A DNA stretch of 36,861 nt from Streptobacillus notomytis (lineage in GTDB: Bacteria > Fusobacteriota > Fusobacteriia > Fusobacteriales > Leptotrichiaceae), in assembly GCA_001612575.1 (NCBI GenBank), contig LJRV01000497.1, forward strand, positions 1 to 36,861. The letters are read 5' to 3'. The translations under genes and the position numbers were made by a program. Positions 1 to 8,486 of this stretch are shown one piece after another (the first letter of the stretch is position 1; every line of letters begins with the position of its first letter). Under the pieces are notes generated by a model. It saw nothing but the letters and a program-made list of their open reading frames with translations. It did not search any database and was not told the DNA's origin.

Positions 1-228
1 GTTCGCCGTAGCAGTTTAGAGGTGGCTCTAGCCTATTCAGCGGTAGGCATTGATCCAACTAAAACAACAATGTGTGTACAGTGATGCTTGCCTGCCCTGA
101 ACGAGCTTACAATGTTATATCGTAACTTTGTATCTGTAGTTTTTTTTGACAAGCACCCGACCGCATACGAGGTCATGCCTAGTCTCGTGGTCTCGGATAT
201 GTTTATAAGCGACAGGGTCTCCATTTGA
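1..228 (+). pseudogene. trpS: Broken internal fragment of tryptophanyl-tRNA synthetase gene
   Basis: Frame 1 reads as the middle of a class I tryptophanyl-tRNA synthetase. Recognisable pieces are VALAYSAVGIDPTKTTMCVQ, then a TGA at 82-84, then LPALNELTMLYRNFVSV. In intact TrpS proteins the corresponding segment reads roughly IDPxKTTxxVQSxLPALNELTM followed by VARLxRNPTVKxEI, so the TGA probably replaces a Ser codon (TCA to TGA). After FVSV the resemblance fades (DKHPTAYEV in place of RNPTVKxEI) and the frame ends at 226-228. There is no start and no C-terminal KMSKS region, so this cannot encode a working enzyme. The segment is visibly richer in G and C (codons such as GCC, CTG, AAC, GAG) than the rest of the window, which suggests foreign origin. 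The 5' side lies outside the window. The assignment rests on remembered family motifs, not on a search. Confidence 0.65.
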
Positions 229-247
229 GAATAAAAAAACAATACAT

Positions 248-269
248 AAAGGGCTAACGCCCTTTTTTT
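248..269 (+). terminator. Rho-independent terminator after the trpS fragment
   Basis: AAAGGGC, loop TAAC, GCCCTTT, running into seven T residues. It closes transcription coming from left of the window before the cstA-like promoter. Confidence 0.8.
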
Positions 270-323
270 ATTCCAGTAAGACTTGAAAGGACTTATTTTA
301 TTTTAGAATAATTTTGGTATTTG

Positions 324-351
324 TTGACTATTGGATTTTTTGAGGTAAAAT
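324..351 (+). promoter_or_regulatory. Promoter of the cstA-like gene (shared module)
   Basis: A -35 box TTGACT (324-329), a 16-bp spacer and a -10 box TAAAAT (346-351). The stretch 324-372, including about 20 bases downstream of the -10, matches 1915-1963 in front of ulaG at 43 of 49 positions, so the two transcription units probably share a regulator or an origin. Confidence 0.7.
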
Positions 352-410
352 ATATTGTTATAAAATTATTAATTTTTATAATTAATAAAATTTTAAAAGG
401 GGATGAAACT

Positions 411-1835
411 ATGTATAGTTTTTTACTTTCTATTATGGCACTTTTGCTAGGATATTTTATTTATGGAAAAGTAGTTGATAAGATTTTTGGATCAGATGCT
501 TCTAGATTAACTCCAGTTAAGAGAATGAAAGATGGTGTTGATTATGTAGAGATTGGTTGGGCAAGAGCTTTTTTAATACAATTTCTTAATATAGCAGGAA
601 CAGGACCTATATTCGGAGCAGTTGCAGGAGCTTTATGGGGACCAGTAGCTTTTCTTTGGATAGTATTTGGATGTATTTTTGCTGGAGCTGTTCACGATTA
701 CTTAATAGGAATGATGTCTGTTAGACAAGATGGAGCGTCAGTTTCAGAAATTGTCGGTGAAAATCTAGGTTTAACAGCTAAACAAATAATGAGAATATTT
801 TCAGTAATATTATTACTACTTGTTGGAGTTGTATTCATAATGAGTCCAGCACAAATTTTAAATGATATTACAGGTATAAGATATGAAATATGGTTAGGAT
901 TAATTATAGTTTATTATTTATTTGCTACAATTTTACCCGTTGATAAGGTTATAGGTAAAATATATCCAATATTTGGAATTTCTCTTCTTGTAATGGCTGT
1001 AGGAATAGGTGCTGGAATAGTATTAAAAGGTTTTATAATTCCAGAAATAGCTTTTGTAAATATGCATCCAGAAGGAAAATCAATTTTCCCTTATTTATGT
1101 GTTTCTATAGCTTGTGGAGCAATTAGTGGATTTCATGCTACACAATCACCTATGATGGCAAGATGTTTAACAACAGAAAAAGAAGGAAGAAGAGTATTTT
1201 ATGGAGCTATGATAGCTGAGGGTATAATAGCACTTGTATGGGCAGCAGCTGCTATGTCTTTCTTTGGAGGAATAGAAGGATTATCACAGGCTGGATCTGC
1301 TGCAGTAGTAGTTAATAAGATATCAATAGGTGTTTTAGGAAAAGTAGGAGGAGCTTTAGCATTATTAGGTGTTGTTGTCTGCCCTATAACTTCTGGAGAT
1401 ACTGCATTTAGAAGTGCAAGACTTACAATAGCAGATTCATTTAATTTTAAACAAGGTCCAATAGTTAATAGATTTATAGTTGTAATACCACTTTTCATAT
1501 TAGGAATTTCACTTTGTTTTATTCCATTTTCAGTAGTATGGAGATATTTTGGTTGGTCAAATCAAACTCTTGCAACTATAACTCTTTGGGCAGCTGTTAA
1601 GTATTTAGCAAATAGAAAAAAGAAATATTGGATAGCTTTAATACCAGCTATATTTATGACAGTTGTTGTTACATCATATATAATTGCAGCACCTGAAGGA
1701 TTTATTAGGTTCTTTGATGGTGCAAATATTAAATTTGTTGAAAATATATCTGTAATTATTGGAATTATATTCTCAGGAATATGTACTGTAGTATTTTTCA
1801 TGACTAATAAGAATAAGGATATTAAGAATACATAA
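411..1835 (+). CDS. CstA-family carbon starvation/peptide transporter (short form)
   Basis: Predicted inner-membrane permease of the CstA/BtsT family; known members import peptides or pyruvate when carbon is scarce. The N-terminus has the family pattern: a first membrane segment ending in GYFIYGKVVDKIFG, then the TPVKRMKDGVDYVE stretch and the conserved NIAGTGPIFGAVAGALWGP motif, followed by many hydrophobic helices. At 474 residues it is the short form; E. coli CstA and BtsT are about 700. The start at 411 is chosen because AAAAGGGGAT (395-404) lies at normal ribosome-binding distance; the frame is open back to 321 but that would put the promoter inside the gene. It is a single-gene unit with its own promoter and terminator. 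The substrate cannot be read from the sequence. Confidence 0.88.
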   Translation: MYSFLLSIMALLLGYFIYGKVVDKIFGSDASRLTPVKRMKDGVDYVEIGWARAFLIQFLNIAGTGPIFGAVAGALWGPVAFLWIVFGCIFAGAVHDYLIGMMSVRQDGASVSEIVGENLGLTAKQIMRIFSVILLLLVGVVFIMSPAQILNDITGIRYEIWLGLIIVYYLFATILPVDKVIGKIYPIFGISLLVMAVGIGAGIVLKGFIIPEIAFVNMHPEGKSIFPYLCVSIACGAISGFHATQSPMMARCLTTEKEGRRVFYGAMIAEGIIALVWAAAAMSFFGGIEGLSQAGSAAVVVNKISIGVLGKVGGALALLGVVVCPITSGDTAFRSARLTIADSFNFKQGPIVNRFIVVIPLFILGISLCFIPFSVVWRYFGWSNQTLATITLWAAVKYLANRKKKYWIALIPAIFMTVVVTSYIIAAPEGFIRFFDGANIKFVENISVIIGIIFSGICTVVFFMTNKNKDIKNT

Positions 1836-1846
1836 TTAAATATATT

Positions 1847-1892
1847 AAGGATTGATTTCTATATTAAGTAGAAGTTAATCCTTTTAATTTTG
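1847..1892 (+). terminator. Terminator of the cstA-like gene
   Basis: A 14-bp stem with G-U pairs: AAGGATTGATTTCT (1847-1860) against AGAAGTTAATCCTT (1870-1883), followed by a T-rich tail. The right arm recurs at 24303-24316 in another terminator. Confidence 0.75.
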
Positions 1893-1914
1893 TAAAAAAA
1901 TTTTTAAGGAACTA

Positions 1915-1942
1915 TTGACTATTTAATTTCTTGAGGTAGAAT
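1915..1942 (+). promoter_or_regulatory. Promoter of the ula operon (shared module)
   Basis: TTGACT (1915-1920), 16-bp spacer, TAGAAT (1937-1942). Same layout and nearly the same spacer as the promoter at 324-351. Downstream, GTTA and TAAC half-sites (within 1948-1964) could form an operator; the regulator is not identified. Confidence 0.68.
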
Positions 1943-1993
1943 ATATTGTTAGCAAATTATTAACACTTTATTTTTTTTATTTAGGAGGATATA

Positions 1994-3055
1994 ATGGCAA
2001 AAGTTAATGAGATTACAAGAGAATCTTGGATTTTACAAACATTCCCAGAGTGGGGGACTTGGATAAATGAAGAGATTGCTGAAACTGTGGTTAAACCTGG
2101 AACAGTTTCAATGTGGTGGTTAGGAAATATGGGAATTTGGATTAAAAGTGAAGGAGGAGCTAATCTTTGTGTAGATTTATGGGTTTCAACAGGTAAAAAA
2201 ACAAAAACTAATAAATTGATGAAAGCTAAACATCAACATCAAAGAGCTGTTGGATGTGTAGCTTTACAACCAAATTTAAGAACTACACCATGTGTTATAG
2301 ATCCATTTGGTATAAAGGAATTAGATGCTTTAATTTCAACACATTCTCACAGTGATCATATAGATATAAATGTGGCTGCAGCTGTTTTACAAAATTGCCC
2401 TAATACTAAATTTATTGGACCAAAAAGTTGTACAGATATTTGGAAAAAATGGGGAGTACCTGAAGAAAGATTAGTTACAGTTAAACCAGGAGATGAAATA
2501 GAAATAAAAGATACTAAGATAAAAATGTTAGAATCTTTTGACAGAACTATGTTATTAACAGTAGATGATGATGTTGTATTAAAAGATAAATTACCACCCG
2601 ACATGGATGAAATGGCAGTAAATTACTTATTTAAAACACCAGGTGGAAATATATACCATGCAGGAGATTCGCATCATTCTAATTTCTTTGTAAAACATGG
2701 AAATGAAAATAAAGTCGATGTTGCATTTGTTGGATATGGAGAAAATCCTAGAGGAATGACGGATAAATTAACTGCTTCTGATGTATTAAGAGTTGCAGAA
2801 GGATTAAAAACACAAGTTGTAATACCTATACATCATGACATATGGTCTAACTTTATGGCAGATCCTAAAGAAATTACATTATTATGGAATTATAGAAAGG
2901 ATAGATTAAAATATAAATTTAAACCATATATATGGCAACCTGGAGGACATTTTGTATTCCCAGATAATAAAGATGATATGGAATATATGTATCCAAGAGG
3001 ATTTGAAGATGCTTTCACAATAGAACCTGATTTACCGTTTACATCAATATTGTAA
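1994..3055 (+). CDS. ulaG: L-ascorbate-6-phosphate lactonase UlaG
   Basis: Cytoplasmic metallo-beta-lactamase-fold hydrolase that opens the lactone of L-ascorbate 6-phosphate to 3-keto-L-gulonate 6-phosphate. The N-terminal half matches UlaG closely ([20 protein letters not shown], the MWWLG segment, LQPNLRTTP), and the metal-binding motif HSHSDH lies at residues 117-122 (His117, His119, Asp121, His122). The length of 353 residues is normal for the family. An AGGAGG ribosome site precedes the ATG. It is the first gene of the operon, 23 bp ahead of ulaA, whereas in E. coli ulaG is transcribed divergently from ulaABCDEF. Confidence 0.95.
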   Translation: MAKVNEITRESWILQTFPEWGTWINEEIAETVVKPGTVSMWWLGNMGIWIKSEGGANLCVDLWVSTGKKTKTNKLMKAKHQHQRAVGCVALQPNLRTTPCVIDPFGIKELDALISTHSHSDHIDINVAAAVLQNCPNTKFIGPKSCTDIWKKWGVPEERLVTVKPGDEIEIKDTKIKMLESFDRTMLLTVDDDVVLKDKLPPDMDEMAVNYLFKTPGGNIYHAGDSHHSNFFVKHGNENKVDVAFVGYGENPRGMTDKLTASDVLRVAEGLKTQVVIPIHHDIWSNFMADPKEITLLWNYRKDRLKYKFKPYIWQPGGHFVFPDNKDDMEYMYPRGFEDAFTIEPDLPFTSIL

Positions 3056-3078
3056 TATATATATAAGGAGAGATATTT

Positions 3079-4536
3079 ATGGAAATTTTAACTAAAGCTT
3101 TGATTTGGTTTGGAAGTAATGTTTTAACAAATCCACCATTTTTTGTGGGATTATTAGTATTCATTGGATATTTATTACTTAAAAAACCATTTTATGAAGC
3201 ATTTGCAGGGTTTTTAAAAGCAACAGTAGGGTATTTAATTTTAAATGTTGGTGCAGGTGGATTAGTTGTAACATTTAGACCTATACTTGCAGGGTTAAAC
3301 ACTAAATATAATTTGAGCGCTTCTGTTATAGATCCATATTTCGGTTTAAATGCCGTTAATACAGCTTTAGAAACTATAGGATTAACAGCTGCGTGGGTAA
3401 TGTTTTCATTGCTTATAGGATTTGGAATAAATATTTTATTAGTATTATTAAGAAAATATACTAAAGTTAGAACTTTATTTATTACAGGACATATAATGCA
3501 ACAACAAGCAACAACAGCAACGTGGTTAATATTTTTCTTATTACCAATGTTTAGAAACTTTTATGGTGCTGCATTAATAGGAATTTTTTCAGGAGTTTAT
3601 TGGGCAGTAGCTTCTAATCTGTCAGTTGAACCTACTCAAAGATTAACTGGAAATGCAGGATTTGCGATAGGACATCAACAAATGTTTGCAGTATGGTTTG
3701 CAGATAGAATTTCACCTAAATTAGGAGACCCTAAAAAAGGTGTTGATGAAATTAAATTACCAAAATGGTTATCAATATTCCATGATGACATAGTTGCAAC
3801 AGGTACATTAATGATGGTTTTCTTTGGTATAATAATGTATGTATTAGGACCAGAAGTTTTATTAGGAGAAAAATCTGGTGCATATATAACTGGAAGTAAA
3901 TCATTCTTAATATATGTAGTTGAAACATCTTTAAAATTTGCTGTTTACTTATCAGTATTAAAACAAGGTGTAAGAATGTTTGTTTCAGAATTAACAATAT
4001 CATTCCAAGGAATTTCAAATACTATAATACCTGGAGCTATACCTGCAGTTGATTGTGCTGCTACATATGGATTTGGATCACAAAATGCGATATTATTTGG
4101 GTTCTTATTCGGTGTTTTAGGACAATTTTTAGCAATAGGAGCTTTAATAATTTTAAGATTATTCAATCCTCTTTTAATACCAGTATTAATAGTAACAGGA
4201 TTTGTTCCAGTATTCTTTGATAATGCAACTATAGCAGTGTTTGCCAATAAACGTGGTGGAGTAAAAGCTGTAGCAATTACAACATTTATTTCAGGTATAT
4301 TACAAGTTTTATTAGGTGCAGTTGCAGTAATAGTATTTGGATTAATTGGTTTTGGTGGATGGCATGGAAACATAGATCAGTCAACAGTTTGGTTAGCACA
4401 AGGTTTATTAATTAAATATCTAGGTTTATCAGGATATATTATAGCAGTAATATCTATGTTAATTATCCCTATATTACAATATAGAAAATGTAAGAATAAA
4501 GAGCAATATTATGAAGGAATAGTTGAAGAAGAATAG
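3079..4536 (+). CDS. ulaA: PTS ascorbate transporter subunit IIC, UlaA
   Basis: Membrane channel subunit of the ascorbate PTS; it moves L-ascorbate across the inner membrane with phosphorylation by UlaB. The protein (485 residues) is almost wholly hydrophobic, with family segments such as the N-terminal NVLTNPPFFVGLLVFIGYLL, the IGHQQMFAVWFADR region and ISFQGISNTIIPGAIPAVDC. Length and motifs are those of the SgaT/UlaA family. It lies between ulaG and ulaB in a tight operon, which confirms the substrate class. Confidence 0.94.
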   Translation: MEILTKALIWFGSNVLTNPPFFVGLLVFIGYLLLKKPFYEAFAGFLKATVGYLILNVGAGGLVVTFRPILAGLNTKYNLSASVIDPYFGLNAVNTALETIGLTAAWVMFSLLIGFGINILLVLLRKYTKVRTLFITGHIMQQQATTATWLIFFLLPMFRNFYGAALIGIFSGVYWAVASNLSVEPTQRLTGNAGFAIGHQQMFAVWFADRISPKLGDPKKGVDEIKLPKWLSIFHDDIVATGTLMMVFFGIIMYVLGPEVLLGEKSGAYITGSKSFLIYVVETSLKFAVYLSVLKQGVRMFVSELTISFQGISNTIIPGAIPAVDCAATYGFGSQNAILFGFLFGVLGQFLAIGALIILRLFNPLLIPVLIVTGFVPVFFDNATIAVFANKRGGVKAVAITTFISGILQVLLGAVAVIVFGLIGFGGWHGNIDQSTVWLAQGLLIKYLGLSGYIIAVISMLIIPILQYRKCKNKEQYYEGIVEEE

Positions 4537-4569
4537 AAATAAAGATTATATTTCAGAAAAGAGGGAAAC

Positions 4570-4851
4570 ATGAAAGTTTTAGCAGTTTGTGGAAGTGGAA
4601 TGGGAACTAGCATGATTATGAAAATGAAAATGAAAAAGGTTCTTGATAAATTAAAAATAACCGCAGATGTTAGTTCTTGTAGTATTGGAGAAGCAAAATC
4701 AGGATTAAATAATTATGATATAGTTATTAGTTCTATTCATATGGTAGGAGAATTAAATGTTAAGGCTCCAACTATATTAATAGGTGTACAAAACATGTTA
4801 AATGAAGCTGAACTAGAAGAGAAATTAAAATTAGCTGGAATAGGAGTATAA
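4570..4851 (+). CDS. ulaB: PTS ascorbate subunit IIB, UlaB
   Basis: Small cytoplasmic phosphocarrier (93 residues) that passes phosphate from UlaC to ascorbate. The P-loop-like start MKVLAVCGSGMGTS carries the phosphorylated Cys at residue 7. Its stop codon is followed directly by the ATG of ulaC, so translation is coupled. Confidence 0.92.
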   Translation: MKVLAVCGSGMGTSMIMKMKMKKVLDKLKITADVSSCSIGEAKSGLNNYDIVISSIHMVGELNVKAPTILIGVQNMLNEAELEEKLKLAGIGV

Positions 4852-5304
4852 ATGAATATAGTAGATTCATTAAAGGATAATAAATCTATACAATTAGGAA
4901 AAAATGTGTTTAATTGGCAAGAAGCGATAGAATTACTTTTTGAACCTTTACTAAAAAATGGAGCAGTTAAACCAGAATATTCTAAGGCTATAATAGAAAG
5001 AACTAATGAAATAGGTCCTTTCTATATCATAGGTCCAGGAATAGCTATGCCACATGAAAGGGGAGAAATGGGGGCTATAAAAAATGCCTTTACATTTTTA
5101 ACTTTAAATGAAGCAATAGAATTTCCAACAGGAGAAATGATAGATATATTAATAGGATTTTCTGCTACAGATTCAGAAACTCATATAGCAGAAGTTATTC
5201 CACAAATAGTTACTTTATTTGATTATGAAGAATCTTTTGATAGAATTAGAGATAAAAAAACACCAGAAGAATTGTTAACTTATATAGAAGAAGTTATTAA
5301 ATAG
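4852..5304 (+). CDS. ulaC: PTS ascorbate subunit IIA, UlaC
   Basis: Cytoplasmic mannitol/fructose-type IIA domain (150 residues) that accepts phosphate from HPr. The active-site His is residue 68 in GIAMPHERGE. It abuts ulaB with no gap; stop and start are adjacent. Confidence 0.92.
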   Translation: MNIVDSLKDNKSIQLGKNVFNWQEAIELLFEPLLKNGAVKPEYSKAIIERTNEIGPFYIIGPGIAMPHERGEMGAIKNAFTFLTLNEAIEFPTGEMIDILIGFSATDSETHIAEVIPQIVTLFDYEESFDRIRDKKTPEELLTYIEEVIK

Positions 5305-5317
5305 ATTTAGAAAAGAG

Positions 5318-6196
5318 TTGAAAAATTTGCAATTAGGAATTTATGAAAAGGCTTTGCCTAAGAAATATAGTTTTAAAGAAAAAATAAAACTTGCAAAAGA
5401 ACTAGGATTTACGTTTATTGAAATTTCTGTGGACGAAAGTGATGAAAGACTTGCTAGACTTGATTGGGATATTAATACAATAAATGAATTAAAATGTGAA
5501 TTAAATATTAATAATATGAGAATACCTTCTATGACCTTTAGTGGTCATAGAAGGTATCCTATGGGTTCTCATTTTGAAGACATTAGAAAAAAATCTATGG
5601 AATTAATGGAAAAAGCTATACTTTTAGCAGATAGATTAGGGATTAGAATAGTTCAGTTAGCAGGTTATGATGTTTATTATGAACAAAGCGATGAAATTAC
5701 TGAAAAATATTTTATAGAAAATTTATCTAAGGCTTTAAAAATGGCTGAGGAGTATAATGTTTGTTTAGCTATAGAAATTATGGATCACCCATTTATAAAC
5801 TCAATTACTAAATATATGAAATATTCAAAACTAGTAAATTCACCATACCTTAAAGTTTATCCAGATTTAGGAAATTTAAGTGCTTGGCAAGAAAATGATG
5901 TATCAAAAGAATTAGAATTAGGAATGGCTAATAAAGAAATTGTGGCGATACATGTTAAAGATACTCTTGCAGTAACAGAGAATTTCCCGGGAAAATTTAA
6001 GGAAGTAGATTTTGGTGCAGGTTGTGTAGATTTTGTTAAATGTTTTGAAAAATTATTCTCTTTAAATTATTCGGGTCCATTTTTAATAGAGATGTGGACT
6101 GAAAATTATAGCGATATTGAACAAGGTAATGAAGAGGTTAGAAAAGCAAGAGAGTTTGTTTTAGAGGCTATGAGAAATGGAGGATATTTATGTTAG
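5318..6196 (+). CDS. ulaE: L-xylulose-5-phosphate 3-epimerase UlaE
   Basis: TIM-barrel sugar-phosphate epimerase turning L-xylulose 5-phosphate into L-ribulose 5-phosphate. The sequence follows UlaE/SgbU along its length: LGIYEKALP at the start, [28 protein letters not shown], the metal-site EIMD and [10 protein letters not shown] segments, and HVKDT. It has 292 residues against 284 in E. coli. The start is taken as TTG at 5318, because no in-frame ATG lies near and the N-terminus then matches the family; AAAAGAG abuts it, so a second TTG at 5327 is possible. In the usual ula gene order ulaD would precede it; here it follows ulaC by 13 bp. Confidence 0.92.
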   Translation: MKNLQLGIYEKALPKKYSFKEKIKLAKELGFTFIEISVDESDERLARLDWDINTINELKCELNINNMRIPSMTFSGHRRYPMGSHFEDIRKKSMELMEKAILLADRLGIRIVQLAGYDVYYEQSDEITEKYFIENLSKALKMAEEYNVCLAIEIMDHPFINSITKYMKYSKLVNSPYLKVYPDLGNLSAWQENDVSKELELGMANKEIVAIHVKDTLAVTENFPGKFKEVDFGAGCVDFVKCFEKLFSLNYSGPFLIEMWTENYSDIEQGNEEVRKAREFVLEAMRNGGYLC

Positions 6197-6885
6197 AAAA
6201 ATTAAAAGAAGAAGTTTTTAAGGCTAATATAGAATTACCTAAAAGAGGTGTTGTAATCTATACTTGGGGAAATGTTAGTGGAATAGATAGAGAAACTAAT
6301 CTTATAGTAATTAAACCTAGTGGTGTAGATTATGAAAATATGAAAGTTAGTGATATGGTTGTAGTAGATTTAGATGGAAATGTAGTTGAAGGACATTTAA
6401 AACCATCATCAGATACACCAACTCATATAGAATTATATAAGAAATATAAAGAAATAGGAGCTATAGTTCACACTCATTCTAGTCACGCTGTTATGTGGGC
6501 TCAAGCAGGGAAAGATATACCGGCTTACGGAACTACGCATGCTGACTATTTTTATGGAAATATACCATGTACTAGAAAAATGTCTGAAAATGAAATAAAA
6601 AATAACTATGAAAAAGAAACTGGAAGTGTTATAATAGAAACATTAGAAGAAAGAAATATTAATCCTTTGTATGTTCCTGCAGTTTTAGTACATAGTCATG
6701 GACCTTTTACATGGGGTAAAAGTCCAGCTGAAGCAGTTCATAATACTGTAGTGTTAGAACAAGTTGCAAAAATGGCTATAATGACAGAAGTTATTAATCC
6801 AGAAGTTAATAGAATGCAACAGGAATTGTTAGACAAACATTTTTTAAGAAAACATGGTAAAAATGCGTATTACGGACAAAAGTAA
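6190..6885 (+). CDS. ulaF: L-ribulose-5-phosphate 4-epimerase UlaF/AraD
   Basis: Class II aldolase-fold, zinc-dependent epimerase that converts L-ribulose 5-phosphate to D-xylulose 5-phosphate and so enters the pentose phosphate pathway. Visible family motifs are [32 protein letters not shown], the zinc ligands in VHTHSSHA and VHSHGPF, and Tyr/Asp residues in THADYFYG. The length of 231 is exact for AraD/UlaF. It overlaps ulaE by 7 bp. The operon context favours the UlaF role over arabinose use. Confidence 0.93.
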   Translation: MLEKLKEEVFKANIELPKRGVVIYTWGNVSGIDRETNLIVIKPSGVDYENMKVSDMVVVDLDGNVVEGHLKPSSDTPTHIELYKKYKEIGAIVHTHSSHAVMWAQAGKDIPAYGTTHADYFYGNIPCTRKMSENEIKNNYEKETGSVIIETLEERNINPLYVPAVLVHSHGPFTWGKSPAEAVHNTVVLEQVAKMAIMTEVINPEVNRMQQELLDKHFLRKHGKNAYYGQK

Positions 6886-6906
6886 TTTAGAATGAGGCTT
6901 TATTTT

Positions 6907-7314
6907 ATGTGTGATAAATTTGATATAAAAACGAATCCTAATCTAGTTATAGCATTAGGAGAATATATTAGAAATAAAAGAACTAAAAAATCAATAGGAC
7001 TTAGAGAAATGGCTGATAAATTAAATATTAGCCCAGCATATCTATCTAATTTGGAATTAGGGAAACATAATATGACAAACCCTTTATTATTAAAAAATAT
7101 AGCTAAAATACTAGAAATTGATCATTTAAAATTATATAAAATAATAGGGTATACAGATAAAGATAGGCTTGAACTAAGAAATGAGATATGGAATGAGATA
7201 ATAGAAGATATTTCTGATGAAAAAATCATAGACATCATGCAGGATTTAAGTAAAATGACCTCAAGTCAATTAAAATTAGTTAAACAATACGTTAATTTAA
7301 TTATGAAAACTTAA
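6907..7314 (+). CDS. XRE-family helix-turn-helix regulator
   Basis: A small DNA-binding protein of about 135 residues. The N-terminal half is a Cro/CI-type helix-turn-helix (ALGEYIRNKRTKKSIGLREM, then LNISPAYLSNLELGKHNMT); the C-terminal half is helical with no recognised domain. The start at 6907 is preferred because TGAGG (6893-6897) is spaced as a ribosome site; an in-frame ATG at 6892 would add five residues and has no clear ribosome site. Usual ula operons are governed by a DeoR-type UlaR, which is not seen here, so this protein may do that job; this is inference from position only. Confidence 0.8.
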   Translation: MCDKFDIKTNPNLVIALGEYIRNKRTKKSIGLREMADKLNISPAYLSNLELGKHNMTNPLLLKNIAKILEIDHLKLYKIIGYTDKDRLELRNEIWNEIIEDISDEKIIDIMQDLSKMTSSQLKLVKQYVNLIMKT

Positions 7315-7331
7315 TTAAGAAAAGGAATAAT

Positions 7332-8366
7332 ATGGAAATAATAAAACAAAGACTAGGTGATTTAGATAGAGCTTACTGTGCAAGTCATTTAAAAACTTCT
7401 GAAGGATATAAGATAATAGTTGCAAGTGAAGCCTATGTTGATGAAGGAAGACCATGTTATAGCTATGGAGGCAATGATTTTTCTAAAATAGAAACAATGT
7501 GGGAAAATGGTGGTGGATGTATGTCTATTGTTCAAATTCCTGGTAAAGAAAATGAAATTATAGCTATACAAGATTTCTATTTAAAAGAAACTCCAAGTAG
7601 ATCAAAAATAGTTTGGGGAGTTTATGAAGATGGAAAATGGACTTTTAAAGATATAATAAAAAAAGAATATATGCATAGATTTTCTTTAGCTAAAGTTGAT
7701 GAAGATGTTTATATAATAATAGCTACTATATCAAATAAAAAAGAACATAAAGAGGATTGGAGAGTTCCAGGATCTATATTTGCAGCTAAATTACCTAAAG
7801 ATTTAAATGAAAAAATTGAATTACAGGAAATTAAAACAGATTTATATAGAAATCACGGGTTCTATCATGACACTAGAGAAGGTCATAATGAAATATATTT
7901 TGGAAGTGATCAAGGTATAGATAAGCTATATATTAATGGAGATATATCTAATTGGAGATTTGAAAGAATATGTGATTTCCCAACAGGAGAAATAGCTGTA
8001 TCAGATTTAGATGGTGATGGAGTAGATGAAATAATAACTATAGAAGCTTTTCATGGAGATAAGATCAGAATATATAATCAAACTAGTGGAAAATTAGTTA
8101 AAGTTTATGAATATGAAAATGAAATAGATTTTGCACATGCTTTAATTGCAACTAAATTTAGAGGAGTAAATACTTTTGTTTGTGGAGTTAGAAGAATAGA
8201 ATCTGAATTATTCTACATACAATATGTAGATGGTAAATATGTTGCTACTATTATAGAAAAAGGAGTAGGATCTGCTAATTTAGATGCTATTAATTTAGAA
8301 GATGAAGATATAGTAATAGCTGCAAATCATAGTAAGAATGAATCGGCTATATATAAGATTAGATAA
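7332..8366 (+). CDS. Unknown protein with FG-GAP/beta-propeller-like repeat
   Basis: The family is not recognised. The 344-residue protein has no signal peptide or membrane segment, so it is probably cytoplasmic. It is rich in beta-strand patterns, and one clear FG-GAP/VCBS-type calcium-loop motif is visible (VSDLDGDGVDEI, about residues 218-229), as are repeated Trp/Phe-ended strands, suggesting a beta-propeller. It is the last gene of the ula operon, 17 bp after the regulator and just before a terminator, so a role in ascorbate or related sugar metabolism is likely. A lactonase, epimerase or mutarotase-like function would fit a propeller, but nothing in the sequence shows this. Confidence 0.75.
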   Translation: MEIIKQRLGDLDRAYCASHLKTSEGYKIIVASEAYVDEGRPCYSYGGNDFSKIETMWENGGGCMSIVQIPGKENEIIAIQDFYLKETPSRSKIVWGVYEDGKWTFKDIIKKEYMHRFSLAKVDEDVYIIIATISNKKEHKEDWRVPGSIFAAKLPKDLNEKIELQEIKTDLYRNHGFYHDTREGHNEIYFGSDQGIDKLYINGDISNWRFERICDFPTGEIAVSDLDGDGVDEIITIEAFHGDKIRIYNQTSGKLVKVYEYENEIDFAHALIATKFRGVNTFVCGVRRIESELFYIQYVDGKYVATIIEKGVGSANLDAINLEDEDIVIAANHSKNESAIYKIR

Positions 8367-8372
8367 AAAAAT

Positions 8373-8409
8373 TAAAGGTATAAAGTTAAAGCTTTATACC
8401 TTTAGTATT
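8373..8409 (+). terminator. Terminator of the ula operon
   Basis: A perfect 13-bp stem, TAAAGGTATAAAG (8373-8385) against CTTTATACCTTTA (8392-8404), loop TTAAAG. The T tail is short (GTATTT), so termination may be incomplete. Confidence 0.7.
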
Positions 8410-8422
8410 TATAACCCTAAAC

Positions 8423-8451
8423 TTGACACGAAAAATAAAAGAAAGTATAAT
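8423..8451 (+). promoter_or_regulatory. Consensus sigma70 promoter of the dead barrel gene
   Basis: TTGACA (8423-8428), a 17-bp spacer and TATAAT (8446-8451): both boxes match consensus. It faces the pseudogene at 8487 and could also transcribe the intact copy at 9197. Confidence 0.8.
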
Positions 8452-8486
8452 TCATATAAAATTAAGGAGTTAAAAATAATTGAAAA

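Noticed and set aside
1-240. A structured RNA gene (tmRNA, 6S or RNase P RNA) at the left edge, suggested by the higher GC and a following terminator.
   Set aside because: Frame 1 matches several adjacent TrpS motifs over about 50 codons with only one stop, which an RNA gene would not do by chance.
321-410. An N-terminal extension of the CstA-like protein from the upstream in-frame start.
   Set aside because: It overlaps the promoter boxes, has no ribosome site, and the family N-terminus begins at 411.
3752-4373. Open frames on the minus strand opposite ulaA.
   Set aside because: They are shadows of a strongly conserved plus-strand gene, have no ribosome sites and low-complexity translations.
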